From Aestuariivirga litoralis (GTDB lineage Bacteria > Pseudomonadota > Alphaproteobacteria > Rhizobiales > Aestuariivirgaceae), in the NCBI RefSeq assembly GCF_003234965.1, contig NZ_QKVK01000002.1:434001-498000 (forward strand): a stretch of DNA of 64,000 bases, read 5' to 3'. Below the pieces are notes generated by a model. That model was not told where the DNA came from and did no database searches. It saw only the letters and a program-made list of their open reading frames with translations. A program made the translations under genes and the position numbers. Each line of letters begins with the position of its first letter. Positions within the stretch are counted from its first letter, which is position 1. Below are positions 25,428 to 33,326 of this stretch, piece after piece.

Positions 25428-26186
25428 CTAGTTCGACGGCGGCGGCGACTGGATGGCGGCCTGCTTGCCGGTGCAGATCGGCGGCAGGTCCTTGTCGCCG
25501 AACCAGATCTCGAAGGTGTTGGGGCGCACCTTCTTGGCGCCGGACCAGATGTTGGTGAGGTTTACCACCTGGATGTCGAAGCCGATGTTGCGCAGCCAGT
25601 TGGCGATGGCTTCGGCCTTGGGCACGTCGTCATCGTTCATGGCGCGGATTTCATTCACCTTTCCATCCCACTTCGCCATGGCGATGGAGGGCACCGTGAT
25701 GGCCGCGCCATCGGTATCCTTGAGGCCGGTCAGGAGCTTCGAGAAGCAGGCGCGCTGCTGCTCGTTGAGAACATTGACGAAAACCCGCGACGGCAGGCGG
25801 CCGACGGCCTCCTTGAACACCGCCTGGACATTGGTGTTGGTCTGGGCTGCGGCGGTGAGCGCGCGCTCCATGGCGGGCAGCAGCTGCGGGTCGGAGGCGT
25901 TGTTGGCGTAGTCGAGCTGGGCGGCCACGAACTCGACGGGCACCTTGTCGTTCTTCAGCAGGTACTCGAACATGGCGATCCCGTATTTCTGGCGCTCCGG
26001 CTTGTCGTCGGATACGAGATCGATCATCGTCTTGAGATCATTCACGTTCTGCTGCCAGCGCGTGTAGTAGAGGCCCATCCCCGCGATGGTCAGCGGGATC
26101 ATGATGGTGGCCGTCATCTGGAGCATGATGTCGCGCCACGCGCGGGCGCGCTCGCGGATTTCCGATGCCTTCGGCGATTCAGCCAT
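25428..26186 (-). CDS. Single-pass membrane protein of unknown function
   Basis: A 252-residue protein: a charged N-terminus, one membrane segment (MIPLTIAGMGLYYTRW, about 30-45) and a soluble helical region rich in Asn/Asp/Ala, then a segment GFDIQVVNLTNIWSGAKKVRPNTFEIWFGDKD that resembles a small alpha/beta domain, and a Ser/Pro tail. No family recognised. It follows xsc in the same direction after 90 bp that contain a GCCCGG/CCGGGC stem-loop, so cotranscription is uncertain. It is tail-to-tail with the amidohydrolase gene with no spacer. Confidence 0.65.
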   Translation of the reverse strand: MAESPKASEIRERARAWRDIMLQMTATIMIPLTIAGMGLYYTRWQQNVNDLKTMIDLVSDDKPERQKYGIAMFEYLLKNDKVPVEFVAAQLDYANNASDPQLLPAMERALTAAAQTNTNVQAVFKEAVGRLPSRVFVNVLNEQQRACFSKLLTGLKDTDGAAITVPSIAMAKWDGKVNEIRAMNDDDVPKAEAIANWLRNIGFDIQVVNLTNIWSGAKKVRPNTFEIWFGDKDLPPICTGKQAAIQSPPPSN

Positions 26187-26276
26187 GGGTGTCCCTGTTC
26201 CTCACGCCCGCCCTCACACCAAGGGAATGCAGCAAAAGCGTGACGGAGCCCGGAATCCCGGGCCCCGTACCGAGAC

Positions 26277-28052
26277 TTACACGGTCTGCGGCCGCATGTC
26301 CTTGGCGTCGATGCCGGCCACGGCAACGGGCTTCTTCATGGCGTCGCGGCGGAAGGGCTCACCCAGTTCCTGGTTGATCATGGCCTCGATGAGGGTCGTC
26401 TTGCCGTGCTTCATCTGGTCATCGATCGCCTTGGCGAGCGCATCGCGCAGCTCGTCCATGGTGTAGGCGACAACCCCTTGAAGTCCGCAGGCTTTTGCGA
26501 TGCCGGCGTAGCTCACCTGGGTGTCGAGTTCGGTGCCGACGAAGTTGTCGTCATACCAGAGGGTCGAGTTGCGCTTCTCGGCACCCCACTGGTAGTTGCG
26601 GAACACCACCTGGGTGATGGCCGGCCATTCCTTGCGGCCGATGGCGGTCAATTCCGTCACCGCGATGCCGAAGGCGCCGTCGCCGGAGAAGCCGACCACG
26701 GGCACGTCCGGGCAGCCGATCTTGGCGCCGACGACCGAGGGCAGGCCATAGCCGCAGGGGCCAAAAAGGCCTGGCGCCAGATACTTACGGCCCTGCTCGA
26801 AGGTGGGATAGGCATTGCCGATGGCGCAGTTGTTGCCGATGTCGGAGGAGATGATGGCCTCCTTGGGCAGCGCCGCCTGGATGGCGCGCCAGGCCATGCG
26901 GGGGCTCATCCAGTCGGGCTTGGCCTTGCGGGCGCGCTCGTTCCACGTCGTGCCGGGGTCGTCTTCCTCGTGGTCCATGGAGGAGAGCTGCTGGGCCCAG
27001 CGCGACTTCGTCTGGGCGATCAGGTTCTTCCGCTCCTCGCGGCCGGCATCGCCGGCGGAGGGCGACAGCTTGGCCAGGATGCCTTCGGCTACCTTCTTGG
27101 AATCACCCACGATTCCGACGGTCACCTTCTTGGTGAGGCCGATGCGGTTGGGGTTGATGTCGACCTGGATGACCTTGGCCTCCTTGGGCCAGTAGTCGAG
27201 GCCATAGCCCGGGAGCGTCGAGAAGGGGTTGAGGCGGGTGCCGAGCGCCAGCACCACGTCCGCCTGCTTGATCAGCTCCATGCCGGCCTTGGAGCCGTTG
27301 TAGCCGAGCGGGCCGACGAAGAGCGGGTGCGAACCGGGGAAGGCGTCGTTGTGCTGGTAGCCGACGCAGACCGGGGCGGAAAGCCTCTCGGCCAGCGCTT
27401 TCGAGGCCGGGATGGCGCCGCCGAGCACGACGCCCGCGCCGTTGAGGATGACCGGAAACTTGGCTTCCGACAACAACTTAGCGGCTGCGGCGATGGCCTC
27501 CTCGCCGCCCGACGGGCGCTCGAAGGCGACGACGGCGGGGAGTTCGATGTCGATCACTTGAGTCCAGAAATCGCGCGGCATGTTGATCTGGGCCGGGGCC
27601 GAGAGGCGCTTGGCGTTCATGATCACGCGGTTCAAGACCTCCGCCACGCGGGAGGCATCACGCACCTCCTCCTGGTAGCCGACCATGTCCTTGAACAGGT
27701 CCATCTGCTCGACTTCCTGGAAGCCGCCCTGGCCGATGGTCTTGTTGGCGGCCTGGGGGGTGACCAGCAGAAGCGGCGTATGGTTCCAATAGGCTGTTTT
27801 TACTGCGGTAACGAAGTTGGTGATGCCCGGGCCGTTCTGCGCGATCATCATCGACATCTTGCCAGACGCGCGGGTGTAGCCGTCGGCCATCATGCCGCCC
27901 GAGCCCTCGTGGGCACAGTCCCAGAAGGTGATGCCGGCCTTGGGGAAGAGGTCGGAAATCGGCATGAAGGCCGAACCGATGATGCCGAAGGCATGCTCGA
28001 TGCCGTGCATCTGGAGAACCTTGACGAAGGCTTCTTCGGTGGTCATGCGCAT
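26277..28052 (-). CDS. xsc: Sulfoacetaldehyde acetyltransferase
   Basis: A 591-residue thiamine-diphosphate enzyme that converts sulfoacetaldehyde and phosphate to acetyl phosphate and sulfite, the desulfonation step of taurine and isethionate breakdown. The N-terminal domain starts TTEEAFVKVLQMHGIEHAFGIIGSAFMPI, with the catalytic Glu in DCAHEGSGGMMADGY; the cofactor motif is GFSGDGAFGIAVTEL...VFRNYQWGAEKRN. Whole-length identity to known Xsc is evident from memory. Taurine uptake, taurine dehydrogenase and phosphotransacetylase genes are not in the window. A 599-bp upstream region with several candidate operators precedes it. Confidence 0.95.
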   Translation of the reverse strand: MRMTTEEAFVKVLQMHGIEHAFGIIGSAFMPISDLFPKAGITFWDCAHEGSGGMMADGYTRASGKMSMMIAQNGPGITNFVTAVKTAYWNHTPLLLVTPQAANKTIGQGGFQEVEQMDLFKDMVGYQEEVRDASRVAEVLNRVIMNAKRLSAPAQINMPRDFWTQVIDIELPAVVAFERPSGGEEAIAAAAKLLSEAKFPVILNGAGVVLGGAIPASKALAERLSAPVCVGYQHNDAFPGSHPLFVGPLGYNGSKAGMELIKQADVVLALGTRLNPFSTLPGYGLDYWPKEAKVIQVDINPNRIGLTKKVTVGIVGDSKKVAEGILAKLSPSAGDAGREERKNLIAQTKSRWAQQLSSMDHEEDDPGTTWNERARKAKPDWMSPRMAWRAIQAALPKEAIISSDIGNNCAIGNAYPTFEQGRKYLAPGLFGPCGYGLPSVVGAKIGCPDVPVVGFSGDGAFGIAVTELTAIGRKEWPAITQVVFRNYQWGAEKRNSTLWYDDNFVGTELDTQVSYAGIAKACGLQGVVAYTMDELRDALAKAIDDQMKHGKTTLIEAMINQELGEPFRRDAMKKPVAVAGIDAKDMRPQTV

Positions 28053-28101
28053 GGGGTGCTTCCTCGGGTGAATCTGGTTGGTGGCCTTGTAGCGCTCCTG
28101 A

Positions 28102-28111
28102 CTGGTACCAG
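28102..28111. promoter_or_regulatory. Palindrome CTGGTACCAG upstream of xsc
   Basis: A perfect 10-bp palindrome 49 bp before the xsc start; a further CTGGT half-site follows on the minus strand (28119-28123). The TGGT-ACCA form resembles operators of GntR/FadR-subfamily regulators. No such regulator gene is in the window. Confidence 0.4.
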
Positions 28112-28265
28112 ACTAGCACCAGAGGATGGGGACACCGCGGTCCACAACCGGGGGCGTTGGGGTGATGCAAAGCGGGTGATGGATGTTGCGGGCGGATGTG
28201 TTTTCGGATGCAAAAACCTTGTTGTTGTTGACACGGTCCCCGGCGGGCAGGTGCAACCGCGCAGG

Positions 28266-28354
28266 GTTGCGAAATTTTGTTGCGCAAGGTTGGGAAGCCG
28301 GGATGCGGACATCAACTGGCCATAATCGGCCGGCGTTGCGTAATTTTGTTGCGC
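28266..28354 (-). promoter_or_regulatory. Two copies of a TTGCGCAA-N5-TTTCGCAA box upstream of xsc
   Basis: On the minus strand the copy at 28267-28287 reads TTGCGCAACAAAATTTCGCA with one more A, and the copy at 28336-28356 has three changes but keeps the CGCAACAAAATT core. Each is an arrangement of two 8-bp boxes 5 bp apart, like operators of XRE-type short-chain acyl-CoA regulators. The two sites are 69 bp apart, upstream of xsc. Confidence 0.45.
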
Positions 28355-28402
28355 GATGGATGGGAAGGTGGGGCGGTTGTACGGCGACAACCCACCTCAT
28401 GC

Positions 28403-28483
28403 CGTCATCCCAGCGCAAGCTGGGACCCAGCTTTCCGCGTGGCCGATGCCCGAAGCTGGGCCCCAGCTTTCGCTGGGGTGACG
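28403..28483. repeat. Dispersed intergenic palindromic element, family A, copy 1
   Basis: Begins CGTCATCCCAGCGCAAGCTG and ends in the mirrored TTTCGCTGGGGTGACG. Related copies lie at 39361-39440 and 40751-40832. Each has two inner and two outer inverted GCTGGG(A/C)CCAGC motifs and would fold as paired hairpins. Elements of this look are widespread between alphaproteobacterial genes. Confidence 0.8.
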
Positions 28484-28651
28484 AGCCAGAGGGGAGTGGG
28501 GGGCGACAGTACGACAGGGGGTTGGGTGACCGGCCCCCGTGGGTAAGGGTATGGGCCTATTGCCCTGCCCTGCACCCTGCCGTAGAGGTGGAGTTGAGAT
28601 GACACCCGCAGCGGGGGAAGCCCCGGGGCGGTCTTGAACAGGAGTTTTCCG

Positions 28652-29278
28652 ATGACGTTCGACCTTCGCGCCGGCGCCCTTGCCCTGGCCATCATGGCTG
28701 CCGCCAGCGGCACGGCCTGGGCCGATGCCTATCAGGACGGCATGACCGCCTTCCAGAGCGAGGACTATGGCAAGGCGCTGAGCCTGCTGCTGCCCTATGC
28801 CAAGGACGGCAATGCCGAAGCCGCCTACCTCATCGGCGAGATGTATGGCCCGCGCAGCTGGGGCCAGAAGGGCGAGAACCGCAACGGTGTCGAGCAGGAC
28901 AACAAGCAGGCCATCTACTGGTGGGGCGAAGCCGCCAAGAAGGGCAATGTGGACGCCCAGCTGAAGCTCGGCTGGTGGCTGATGAAGGGCCAGGACGTGG
29001 TCAAGCAGGACCAGGCCGCCGGCATGAACTGGCTGCTCATGGCGGCGAACCAGGGCGAGCCGCAGGCGCAGTACGAAGTGGGCCTCGCCTACTGGAAGGG
29101 CCGCGGCGTGAAGCCCGATCCGATCGCCGCCTACATGTGGCTCGACCTCTGCGCCAATGAGCCGGGCTTCGACAATGCGGCGAACTACATCGAGCAGATC
29201 GCCAAGGGCATGACGCCCGACCAGGTGAAGCAGGCCAAGCTGATGGTGCAGGCCTTCGCCCCCAAGATGCAGAAGTAA
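28652..29278 (+). CDS. Exported Sel1-repeat (tetratricopeptide-like) protein
   Basis: A 208-residue protein with a clear Sec signal (LALAIMAAASGTAWADA, cut before DAYQDG). The mature part consists of Sel1-like helix pairs, for example NAEAAYLIGEMYG, AIYWWGEAAKKGNVDAQLKLGWWL and AAGMNWLLMAANQGEPQAQYEVGLAYWKGRG. Such proteins act as scaffolds in the periplasm. ATG 28652 is set by AGGAG seven bases upstream. The binding partner is unknown. It is followed by a tiny putative membrane ORF. Confidence 0.85.
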   Translation: MTFDLRAGALALAIMAAASGTAWADAYQDGMTAFQSEDYGKALSLLLPYAKDGNAEAAYLIGEMYGPRSWGQKGENRNGVEQDNKQAIYWWGEAAKKGNVDAQLKLGWWLMKGQDVVKQDQAAGMNWLLMAANQGEPQAQYEVGLAYWKGRGVKPDPIAAYMWLDLCANEPGFDNAANYIEQIAKGMTPDQVKQAKLMVQAFAPKMQK

Positions 29279-29289
29279 GGCGCAGCGCC

Positions 29290-29382
29290 ATGATCATGCA
29301 TCAGTTCACGGCCAAGCACTGGGTGATCACCTGCATCATCATCCTGATCGCGGTGGGCGCCTTCGCGGCCAGCTGGTCGTAG
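29290..29382 (+). CDS. Possible 30-residue single-pass membrane peptide
   Basis: An ATG 11 bp after the Sel1 gene opens a 30-codon frame whose product has a short polar head (about ten residues, with MHQFTAKHW) and a hydrophobic helix VITCIIILIAVGAFAASW. The composition is that of a small membrane protein, not of a random frame, but the ribosome site (AAGG) is weak and the frame is short. Coupling to the Sel1 gene would be by read-through. Confidence 0.35.
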   Translation: MIMHQFTAKHWVITCIIILIAVGAFAASWS

Positions 29383-29434
29383 GGGCACCATGGTGTTTGC
29401 CGCCCCCTTGTGGGGAGGGGAGCTCTGACGGGCC

Positions 29435-30550
29435 CTAGGGCAGCGGTGAGGTTCGGTGCAGCGTGACCCGCAGGCCGCCGTGCAGCACCGGTGGCTGAGG
29501 CGGCAGGAAGGGCAAGCCGGTCGCGCGGGCCAGTGAGGCGTCCGTCGTGACGAGGCCGACGCGCCAGCCGGAGAAGCGCTGCTTCAGCACCTGCCCGAGG
29601 GCACCATAGAGCGCGAACAGCGGCTTCCTGTCGCCGATGCGCGTGCCATAGGGCGGGTTGACGATGACGAGGCCCGGAGGGCCTTGCGGCGGCACGAGAT
29701 CACTGACCGATTGCTGCTTGAACTCCGTGAAGGCGCTGACCCCTGCCCTTTCGGCATTCTGCCGCGCCATGCGGATGGCGCCCGCATCACGGTCGCTGCC
29801 AAAGAAGCGGACGGGCGGCACGCGCGGCCGGGACCTGGCCTTCATCTCCGCCCACAGCTTCGCATCGAAGGTGGCGAGCTTCTCGAAGGCGAAGGCACGG
29901 GTGCGGCCGGGATCGAGACTGGCTGCGATCTCGGCGGCCTCGATGACGAAGGTGCCGGAGCCGCACATGGGGTCGACCACCGGCTCCTCGCCCGTGAAGC
30001 CGCACTGGCGGAGGAAGAGTGCCGCCAGCGTCTCGCGCAGGGGCGCCTTGCCGACGCCTTCCTTGTGGCCGCGCTTGTGGAGCGAGGCGCCCGAACTGTC
30101 GATGCTGAGGGTGCAGAGATCGTCCTCGATGCGGGCCTTGACGATGACGCCGGCATCATCGTCGATCGCTGCACCGAATTCTTCCGCGATGGCGCGGGCG
30201 ATGCGCTGGACCACGGCACCCGAGTGATAGATCTTCGAGCGCGCGCAGCTGGCCTCGACCCGCACCGGCACGTCCTTGCGCAGCACCTGGCCCCAGGCAA
30301 ATTCGCGCGCCAGCCGGTCGAGCTGGGCGAGGTGCATCACGCGGAAGGAGCCGATGCGGGCCAGCACATGGCCGCAGCCGCGCAACACGAGATTGGCACG
30401 CCACACGTCCTTCCACGTGCCCTTGACCATGACGCCGCCCGCCACCTGCCGCGCGGCCTTGAAGCGGTGCTGGCGCACCTCGTCATAAAGGGCTGCTTCG
30501 AGGCCGGGCGGGGCCATGAGGAAGATGTCGAAATCGGGGGCTAAGGCCAT
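29435..30550 (-). CDS. THUMP-domain class I SAM-dependent RNA methyltransferase (RlmL/RlmK-N type)
   Basis: A 371-residue enzyme. The N-terminal part (to about 170) is the ferredoxin-like/THUMP RNA-binding region seen in RlmL, with RVEASCARSKIYHSGAVVQR. The catalytic part has VDPMCGSGTFVIEAA (SAM binding, motif I) and the NPPYG motif IV for methylation at exocyclic nitrogen of guanine or adenine. Probable target is a 23S rRNA or tRNA guanine N2. ATG 30550 is used because the family begins at DFDIFLMAPPGLE. Length is that of the stand-alone alphaproteobacterial form without the C-terminal RlmK half. Confidence 0.88.
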   Translation of the reverse strand: MALAPDFDIFLMAPPGLEAALYDEVRQHRFKAARQVAGGVMVKGTWKDVWRANLVLRGCGHVLARIGSFRVMHLAQLDRLAREFAWGQVLRKDVPVRVEASCARSKIYHSGAVVQRIARAIAEEFGAAIDDDAGVIVKARIEDDLCTLSIDSSGASLHKRGHKEGVGKAPLRETLAALFLRQCGFTGEEPVVDPMCGSGTFVIEAAEIAASLDPGRTRAFAFEKLATFDAKLWAEMKARSRPRVPPVRFFGSDRDAGAIRMARQNAERAGVSAFTEFKQQSVSDLVPPQGPPGLVIVNPPYGTRIGDRKPLFALYGALGQVLKQRFSGWRVGLVTTDASLARATGLPFLPPQPPVLHGGLRVTLHRTSPLP

Positions 30551-30622
30551 GCGGCGGCATAACCCGAAAGCCGCGGCGGGGCCATGCCTCATTCGCAGGG
30601 CAGGCGACCACGCCCGCCCTGC

Positions 30623-30645
30623 CCTCTCCCCCTGCGGGGGAGAGG
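30623..30645. repeat. GC stem-loop repeat, family C, copy 1
   Basis: CCTCTCCCCC and GGGGGAGAGG form a perfect 10-bp stem with a TGC loop. A second perfect copy is at 50220-50242. It lies between the stress operon and the methyltransferase gene and may act as a terminator, though no T-run follows. Confidence 0.65.
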
Positions 30646-30667
30646 ACGAACGAGTTGGGAGCGGGGA

Positions 30668-31393
30668 TCAGCCCGGCCCGCGGCTCGCAGCGCCGCGCAC
30701 TTCGCTGACGGCGGCGGCGGCGACGTCGCGGGCCTGTTCGGCGGCTTCGCCGAGCTTGCCCTTCACTGCTTCGCTCGCCTGGCCCAGCGTGTCGCGCTCG
30801 GTGGCGGTGAGCGGCAGCGAGGCGGCGACGGCAGCGCCGAGCGCCAGGCCCGCCACACCCAGTGCCACGGGGTGGCGTTCGAACATGTCCCTGAGGCCGC
30901 CGGTCATGTCACCCATCGCGCCGCGCAGCGAGGTATCGCCGCCGCGGCTGAAGTTCGGGTTGCGGTATTCCGCCTGCGCGTCAACGCCATGCAGCGTGCT
31001 GCCGAGATAGTCGCCCATGCGGCTCGCGGTGTCGCTCACCGCCTCGGCGAAGCCGCCGACGGTGGAAGAGACGCCGGAGGCGACAGTGTGGCCCATGCTG
31101 CTGACCGACTGGGCGGCACCCTGCGCCAGGCCGCTGGCGCCATGAGCCACCGAACCCGCGCCATGCGCCACCGTGCCGACGAGGGAGGACTGCTGGCGGC
31201 CGCCGAACAGCGTCATGCGGCCGCCGCCGGCGAAGAGCCACAGGGCGCCCATGCCGATGAGGGCGGCGGGGACCGGGTTGTCGCGCACCGCATCGGTGAA
31301 GGCGGTCATCATGTCATCCCTGTCGCGGCGGGGGCCGCGCATGGCGGGGGCCTCGACGACGACGACGGTTTCTTCGATCATGGTCATGGCCAT
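30668..31393 (-). CDS. Putative membrane-associated protein, last gene of the DUF3618 operon
   Basis: A 241-residue Ala/Gly/Ser-rich protein with two hydrophobic segments (VPAALIGMGALWLFAGG near 42-58 and ALGVAGLALGAAVAASLPLT near 185-204). Between them it is a long stretch of helical, Ala-rich sequence with repeated GAGSVAHGASGLAQGAAQSV-like heptads, suggesting an amphipathic or coiled helix along a membrane. No named domain. ATGs occur at codons 1, 3 and 5; the ribosome site GAGGGA best fits codon 3 (31387). The DNPVPAALIGMGALWL pattern is shared in spirit with the DUF3618 protein (RDNPLQAAALAVGAAYPMWRL), so they may be paralogous parts of one envelope system. Confidence 0.65.
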   Translation of the reverse strand: MAMTMIEETVVVVEAPAMRGPRRDRDDMMTAFTDAVRDNPVPAALIGMGALWLFAGGGRMTLFGGRQQSSLVGTVAHGAGSVAHGASGLAQGAAQSVSSMGHTVASGVSSTVGGFAEAVSDTASRMGDYLGSTLHGVDAQAEYRNPNFSRGGDTSLRGAMGDMTGGLRDMFERHPVALGVAGLALGAAVAASLPLTATERDTLGQASEAVKGKLGEAAEQARDVAAAAVSEVRGAASRGPG

Positions 31394-31397
31394 TCCC

Positions 31398-31805
31398 TCA
31401 CATGTGTTCCTTCATCGTGCCGACGTCGCGATGAAGCTGGTTGATGGTGCGGCTGGGGACCAGCGCCTCCGCCTTGAGGCGGCTCATCCCCACCATCGCC
31501 AGCATGCCGGCGATGACGAAGCCGACGACGGCCGTGATCAGGTACGAGAGCGACCAGGCGAGGCCCAGCTCATGCAGCCCGGCGGCCAGCGCCAGCATGA
31601 GGACGCCGAGCGCCGGCAACGCCACGAAGGCGGCGAGCCCCAGCATCGCGCCGCCGCGCGCCACCTGCTTCGCCTTGTCGGTCATCTCGGCGCGGGCCAG
31701 CGCCACCTCGTTCCTGACGAGGCGGGAGAACTGGCCCAGCGCATCCGAGATCAGCTCCGAGACGGGCTTGGTCTCCGGCGGGCGATTGTCATATGCCGAT
31801 GCCAT
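31398..31805 (-). CDS. Phage holin-like/YqjE family (DUF1469) membrane protein
   Basis: A 135-residue protein: a soluble N-terminus (PVSELISDALGQFSRLVRNEVALARAEM), then two hydrophobic hairpin segments (AMLGLAAFVALPALGVLMLALAAGL and SYLITAVVGFVIAGMLAMVGM). This pattern is the YqjE/DUF1469 'putative Actinobacteriophage holin III' family, found with YqjD/ElaB-type ribosome- or membrane-associated stress proteins; here it is a chromosomal stress-operon member, not phage. ATG 31805 has a GAGGCAGG site. It ends 4 bp before the next gene. Confidence 0.8.
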   Translation of the reverse strand: MASAYDNRPPETKPVSELISDALGQFSRLVRNEVALARAEMTDKAKQVARGGAMLGLAAFVALPALGVLMLALAAGLHELGLAWSLSYLITAVVGFVIAGMLAMVGMSRLKAEALVPSRTINQLHRDVGTMKEHM

Positions 31806-31813
31806 GGCCTGCC

Positions 31814-32398
31814 TCACAGGCCCACGCCGGGCGTCATGCCGGGAGACTGCGAGGCGCCGAAGCGATCCTCACCCATTCCCGCGCCCGCGGTGGCGCCATA
31901 GCGGCCGGAGTCGACCGGTTCCTGCGCGCGCCAGCTTTCACCGCCGGCCGACGAGGTGCCGGCACCCGAGGCGCCGCTCTTGAGGAAGCGGATGGCCGCG
32001 AAGCCCGCGAGGAAGCTGAGCCCCAGGAAGGCGGTGGGCTGGCGGCGGGCAAAGGACTGCACGTCCTGCATCATCTGGCCGATGTCGCGGCGGCGGAGGG
32101 AGTCCGACATCGTCTCAATCTGGTCGGCGGCGTAGCGGATATAGTCCGCGGCCTGCGGCACCTGGCCCTCGAATTCACCCGCAGCGCGGCGCACCGCCCC
32201 GGCGATGGAGTCGACGTAGTCGGCACCGACCGCCTTCTGGCGCTCGGCGGTGTCCATGATCTTCTCGCCGGCCTTCGACGCCATGCCGCGCACCCCGCCA
32301 GGGCTGCCGCCCAGGCCCGGGTGCTGTTCGGCCATGCCCTCGAAGCCGGAGGACGGCTGGTTCTGGTTCATGGTGTTGTCGATGTTGCTCATGTTCAT
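31814..32398 (-). CDS. Stress-operon protein with one membrane segment, nutrient-stress/YqjD-like
   Basis: A 194-residue protein: disordered Asn/Gln/Gly-rich N-terminus, a helical middle (AGEKIMDTAERQKAVGADYV, then AAGEFEGQVPQAADYIRYAADQIETM) and a membrane segment FLGLSFLAGFAAIRFLKSG near 123-141, then a Gly/Ser/Ala-rich tail. The helix-plus-RRQPTAFLG-membrane layout resembles proteins that travel with DUF3618 and YqjE genes. ATG codons at positions 1 and 3. Function unknown, probably envelope integrity under stress. Confidence 0.65.
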   Translation of the reverse strand: MNMSNIDNTMNQNQPSSGFEGMAEQHPGLGGSPGGVRGMASKAGEKIMDTAERQKAVGADYVDSIAGAVRRAAGEFEGQVPQAADYIRYAADQIETMSDSLRRRDIGQMMQDVQSFARRQPTAFLGLSFLAGFAAIRFLKSGASGAGTSSAGGESWRAQEPVDSGRYGATAGAGMGEDRFGASQSPGMTPGVGL

Positions 32399-32417
32399 CT
32401 CCCGAATGCTGGTTGGA

Positions 32418-33287
32418 TCAGGACCGGCTGGCAGAGCCGGGGCCGGAGGCGGTGCGCTCCATCGCCTCGCGCGCGCTGTCGACTGCGGTGCGGGCGGTGC
32501 GGCGCGCGGCCTCGGGCGTCAGCCCTTCCTGGCGGATCTCCTCCGATGCCGTTTCGTAGACCTGCCGGGCCACATCCCTGGCCTGGCGCAGGCCCTGCAT
32601 GGCAAGCTCCTGCGAGCGGCGGCGGACGTCCTCCGCCGTTTCGCCCATCAGGCGGCGTTCCGGGCGCGACACGGGCACGGCGGCGGCCACGATGCTGCCC
32701 ACTGCGAAGGCAACACCGCCGACGAGCAGCGGATGGCGCTCGACCGTGTCGAAGAGCTGCTCGCTGGCCCGCGCAAAGGTTTCACCGGCGCGGTCGCTGA
32801 CCTGGTGGATCGTGTCCGAGGCGGTCTGGCGGGTGCTGTCCAACGTGCTGGCCAGCGTGTCGGTGGTGCGGCTCGCGGTGTCCGACACCTTGCTGCGCAG
32901 GCTGTCCACCGTGTCCTGCGCCTTCTCCGCGAGGCTGGAGGTGAGGTCGGAGGCCTTGTCCCGGAGGCCCGACACCATGGCGCTGCCATTGCCGGAAGCA
33001 TAGCCGGAGGCGTGTGCATCCCTGCGGCGCGCCATGGCGAGGCCGGCGCCGATGAGAAGCACGGGCGCCGGCATGGCGCCGATGAGGCGCCACATCGGAT
33101 AGGCCGCACCCACCGCGAGGGCGGCGGCCTGCAGCGGGTTGTCGCGGATGTAGCTCTTCACGTCCGCCTTGATGGCGGAGGGCGAGATGCGGTTGTGGAG
33201 CGCGTCCACCGTCTGCGCCAGTTCGGCGCGGGTCGTTTCGGCGCGGCGCTCGAGTTCGCTGAGGGAGTTGTTGCTGGTTGTCGCCAT
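32418..33287 (-). CDS. DUF3618 domain membrane protein
   Basis: A 289-residue protein whose N-terminus (ELERRAETTRAELAQTVDAL followed by HNRISP) is the DUF3618 signature. A membrane region follows (LQAAALAVGAAYPMWRLIGAMPAPVLLIGAGLAMA). The middle is a long amphipathic helix with an 11-residue-like periodicity (KASDLTSSLAEKAQDTVDS, VSDTASRTTDTLAST), reminiscent of LEA/apolipoprotein-type helices, and a second hydrophobic segment precedes the tail. First gene of the four-gene operon; a GGAAC-N16-AGTT sequence 40 bp upstream suggests control by the general stress sigma factor. Confidence 0.8.
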   Translation of the reverse strand: MATTSNNSLSELERRAETTRAELAQTVDALHNRISPSAIKADVKSYIRDNPLQAAALAVGAAYPMWRLIGAMPAPVLLIGAGLAMARRRDAHASGYASGNGSAMVSGLRDKASDLTSSLAEKAQDTVDSLRSKVSDTASRTTDTLASTLDSTRQTASDTIHQVSDRAGETFARASEQLFDTVERHPLLVGGVAFAVGSIVAAAVPVSRPERRLMGETAEDVRRRSQELAMQGLRQARDVARQVYETASEEIRQEGLTPEAARRTARTAVDSAREAMERTASGPGSASRS

Positions 33288-33326
33288 TCTCTTAACCCCA
33301 ATGCAGTTGTCGGCTGATGGGGCACA

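Larger units (their letters stand above)
28053..28651. other. 599-bp intergenic region upstream of xsc and the Sel1 gene
   Basis: No convincing gene is present. Proceeding from xsc it holds the palindrome CTGGTACCAG, two copies of a TTGCGCAA-type box, a dispersed palindromic repeat (28403-28483) and a G-rich stretch before the Sel1 gene. It must contain divergent promoters for both flanking genes. Confidence 0.6.

Noticed and set aside
26248-26263. GCCCGG-AATC-CCGGGC stem between xsc and the following membrane gene as a terminator
   Set aside because: Only a 6-bp stem and no T-run; too weak to list as a feature.
28490-28620. G-rich stretch upstream of the Sel1 gene as a small RNA or G-quadruplex
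   Set aside because: G-runs are irregular, no terminator follows, and no promoter is clear; nothing beyond base composition supports it.
31398-31805. Holin-like protein as evidence for a prophage
   Set aside because: The YqjE/DUF1469 family is common in chromosomal stress operons, and no other phage gene, integrase or attachment site is near.
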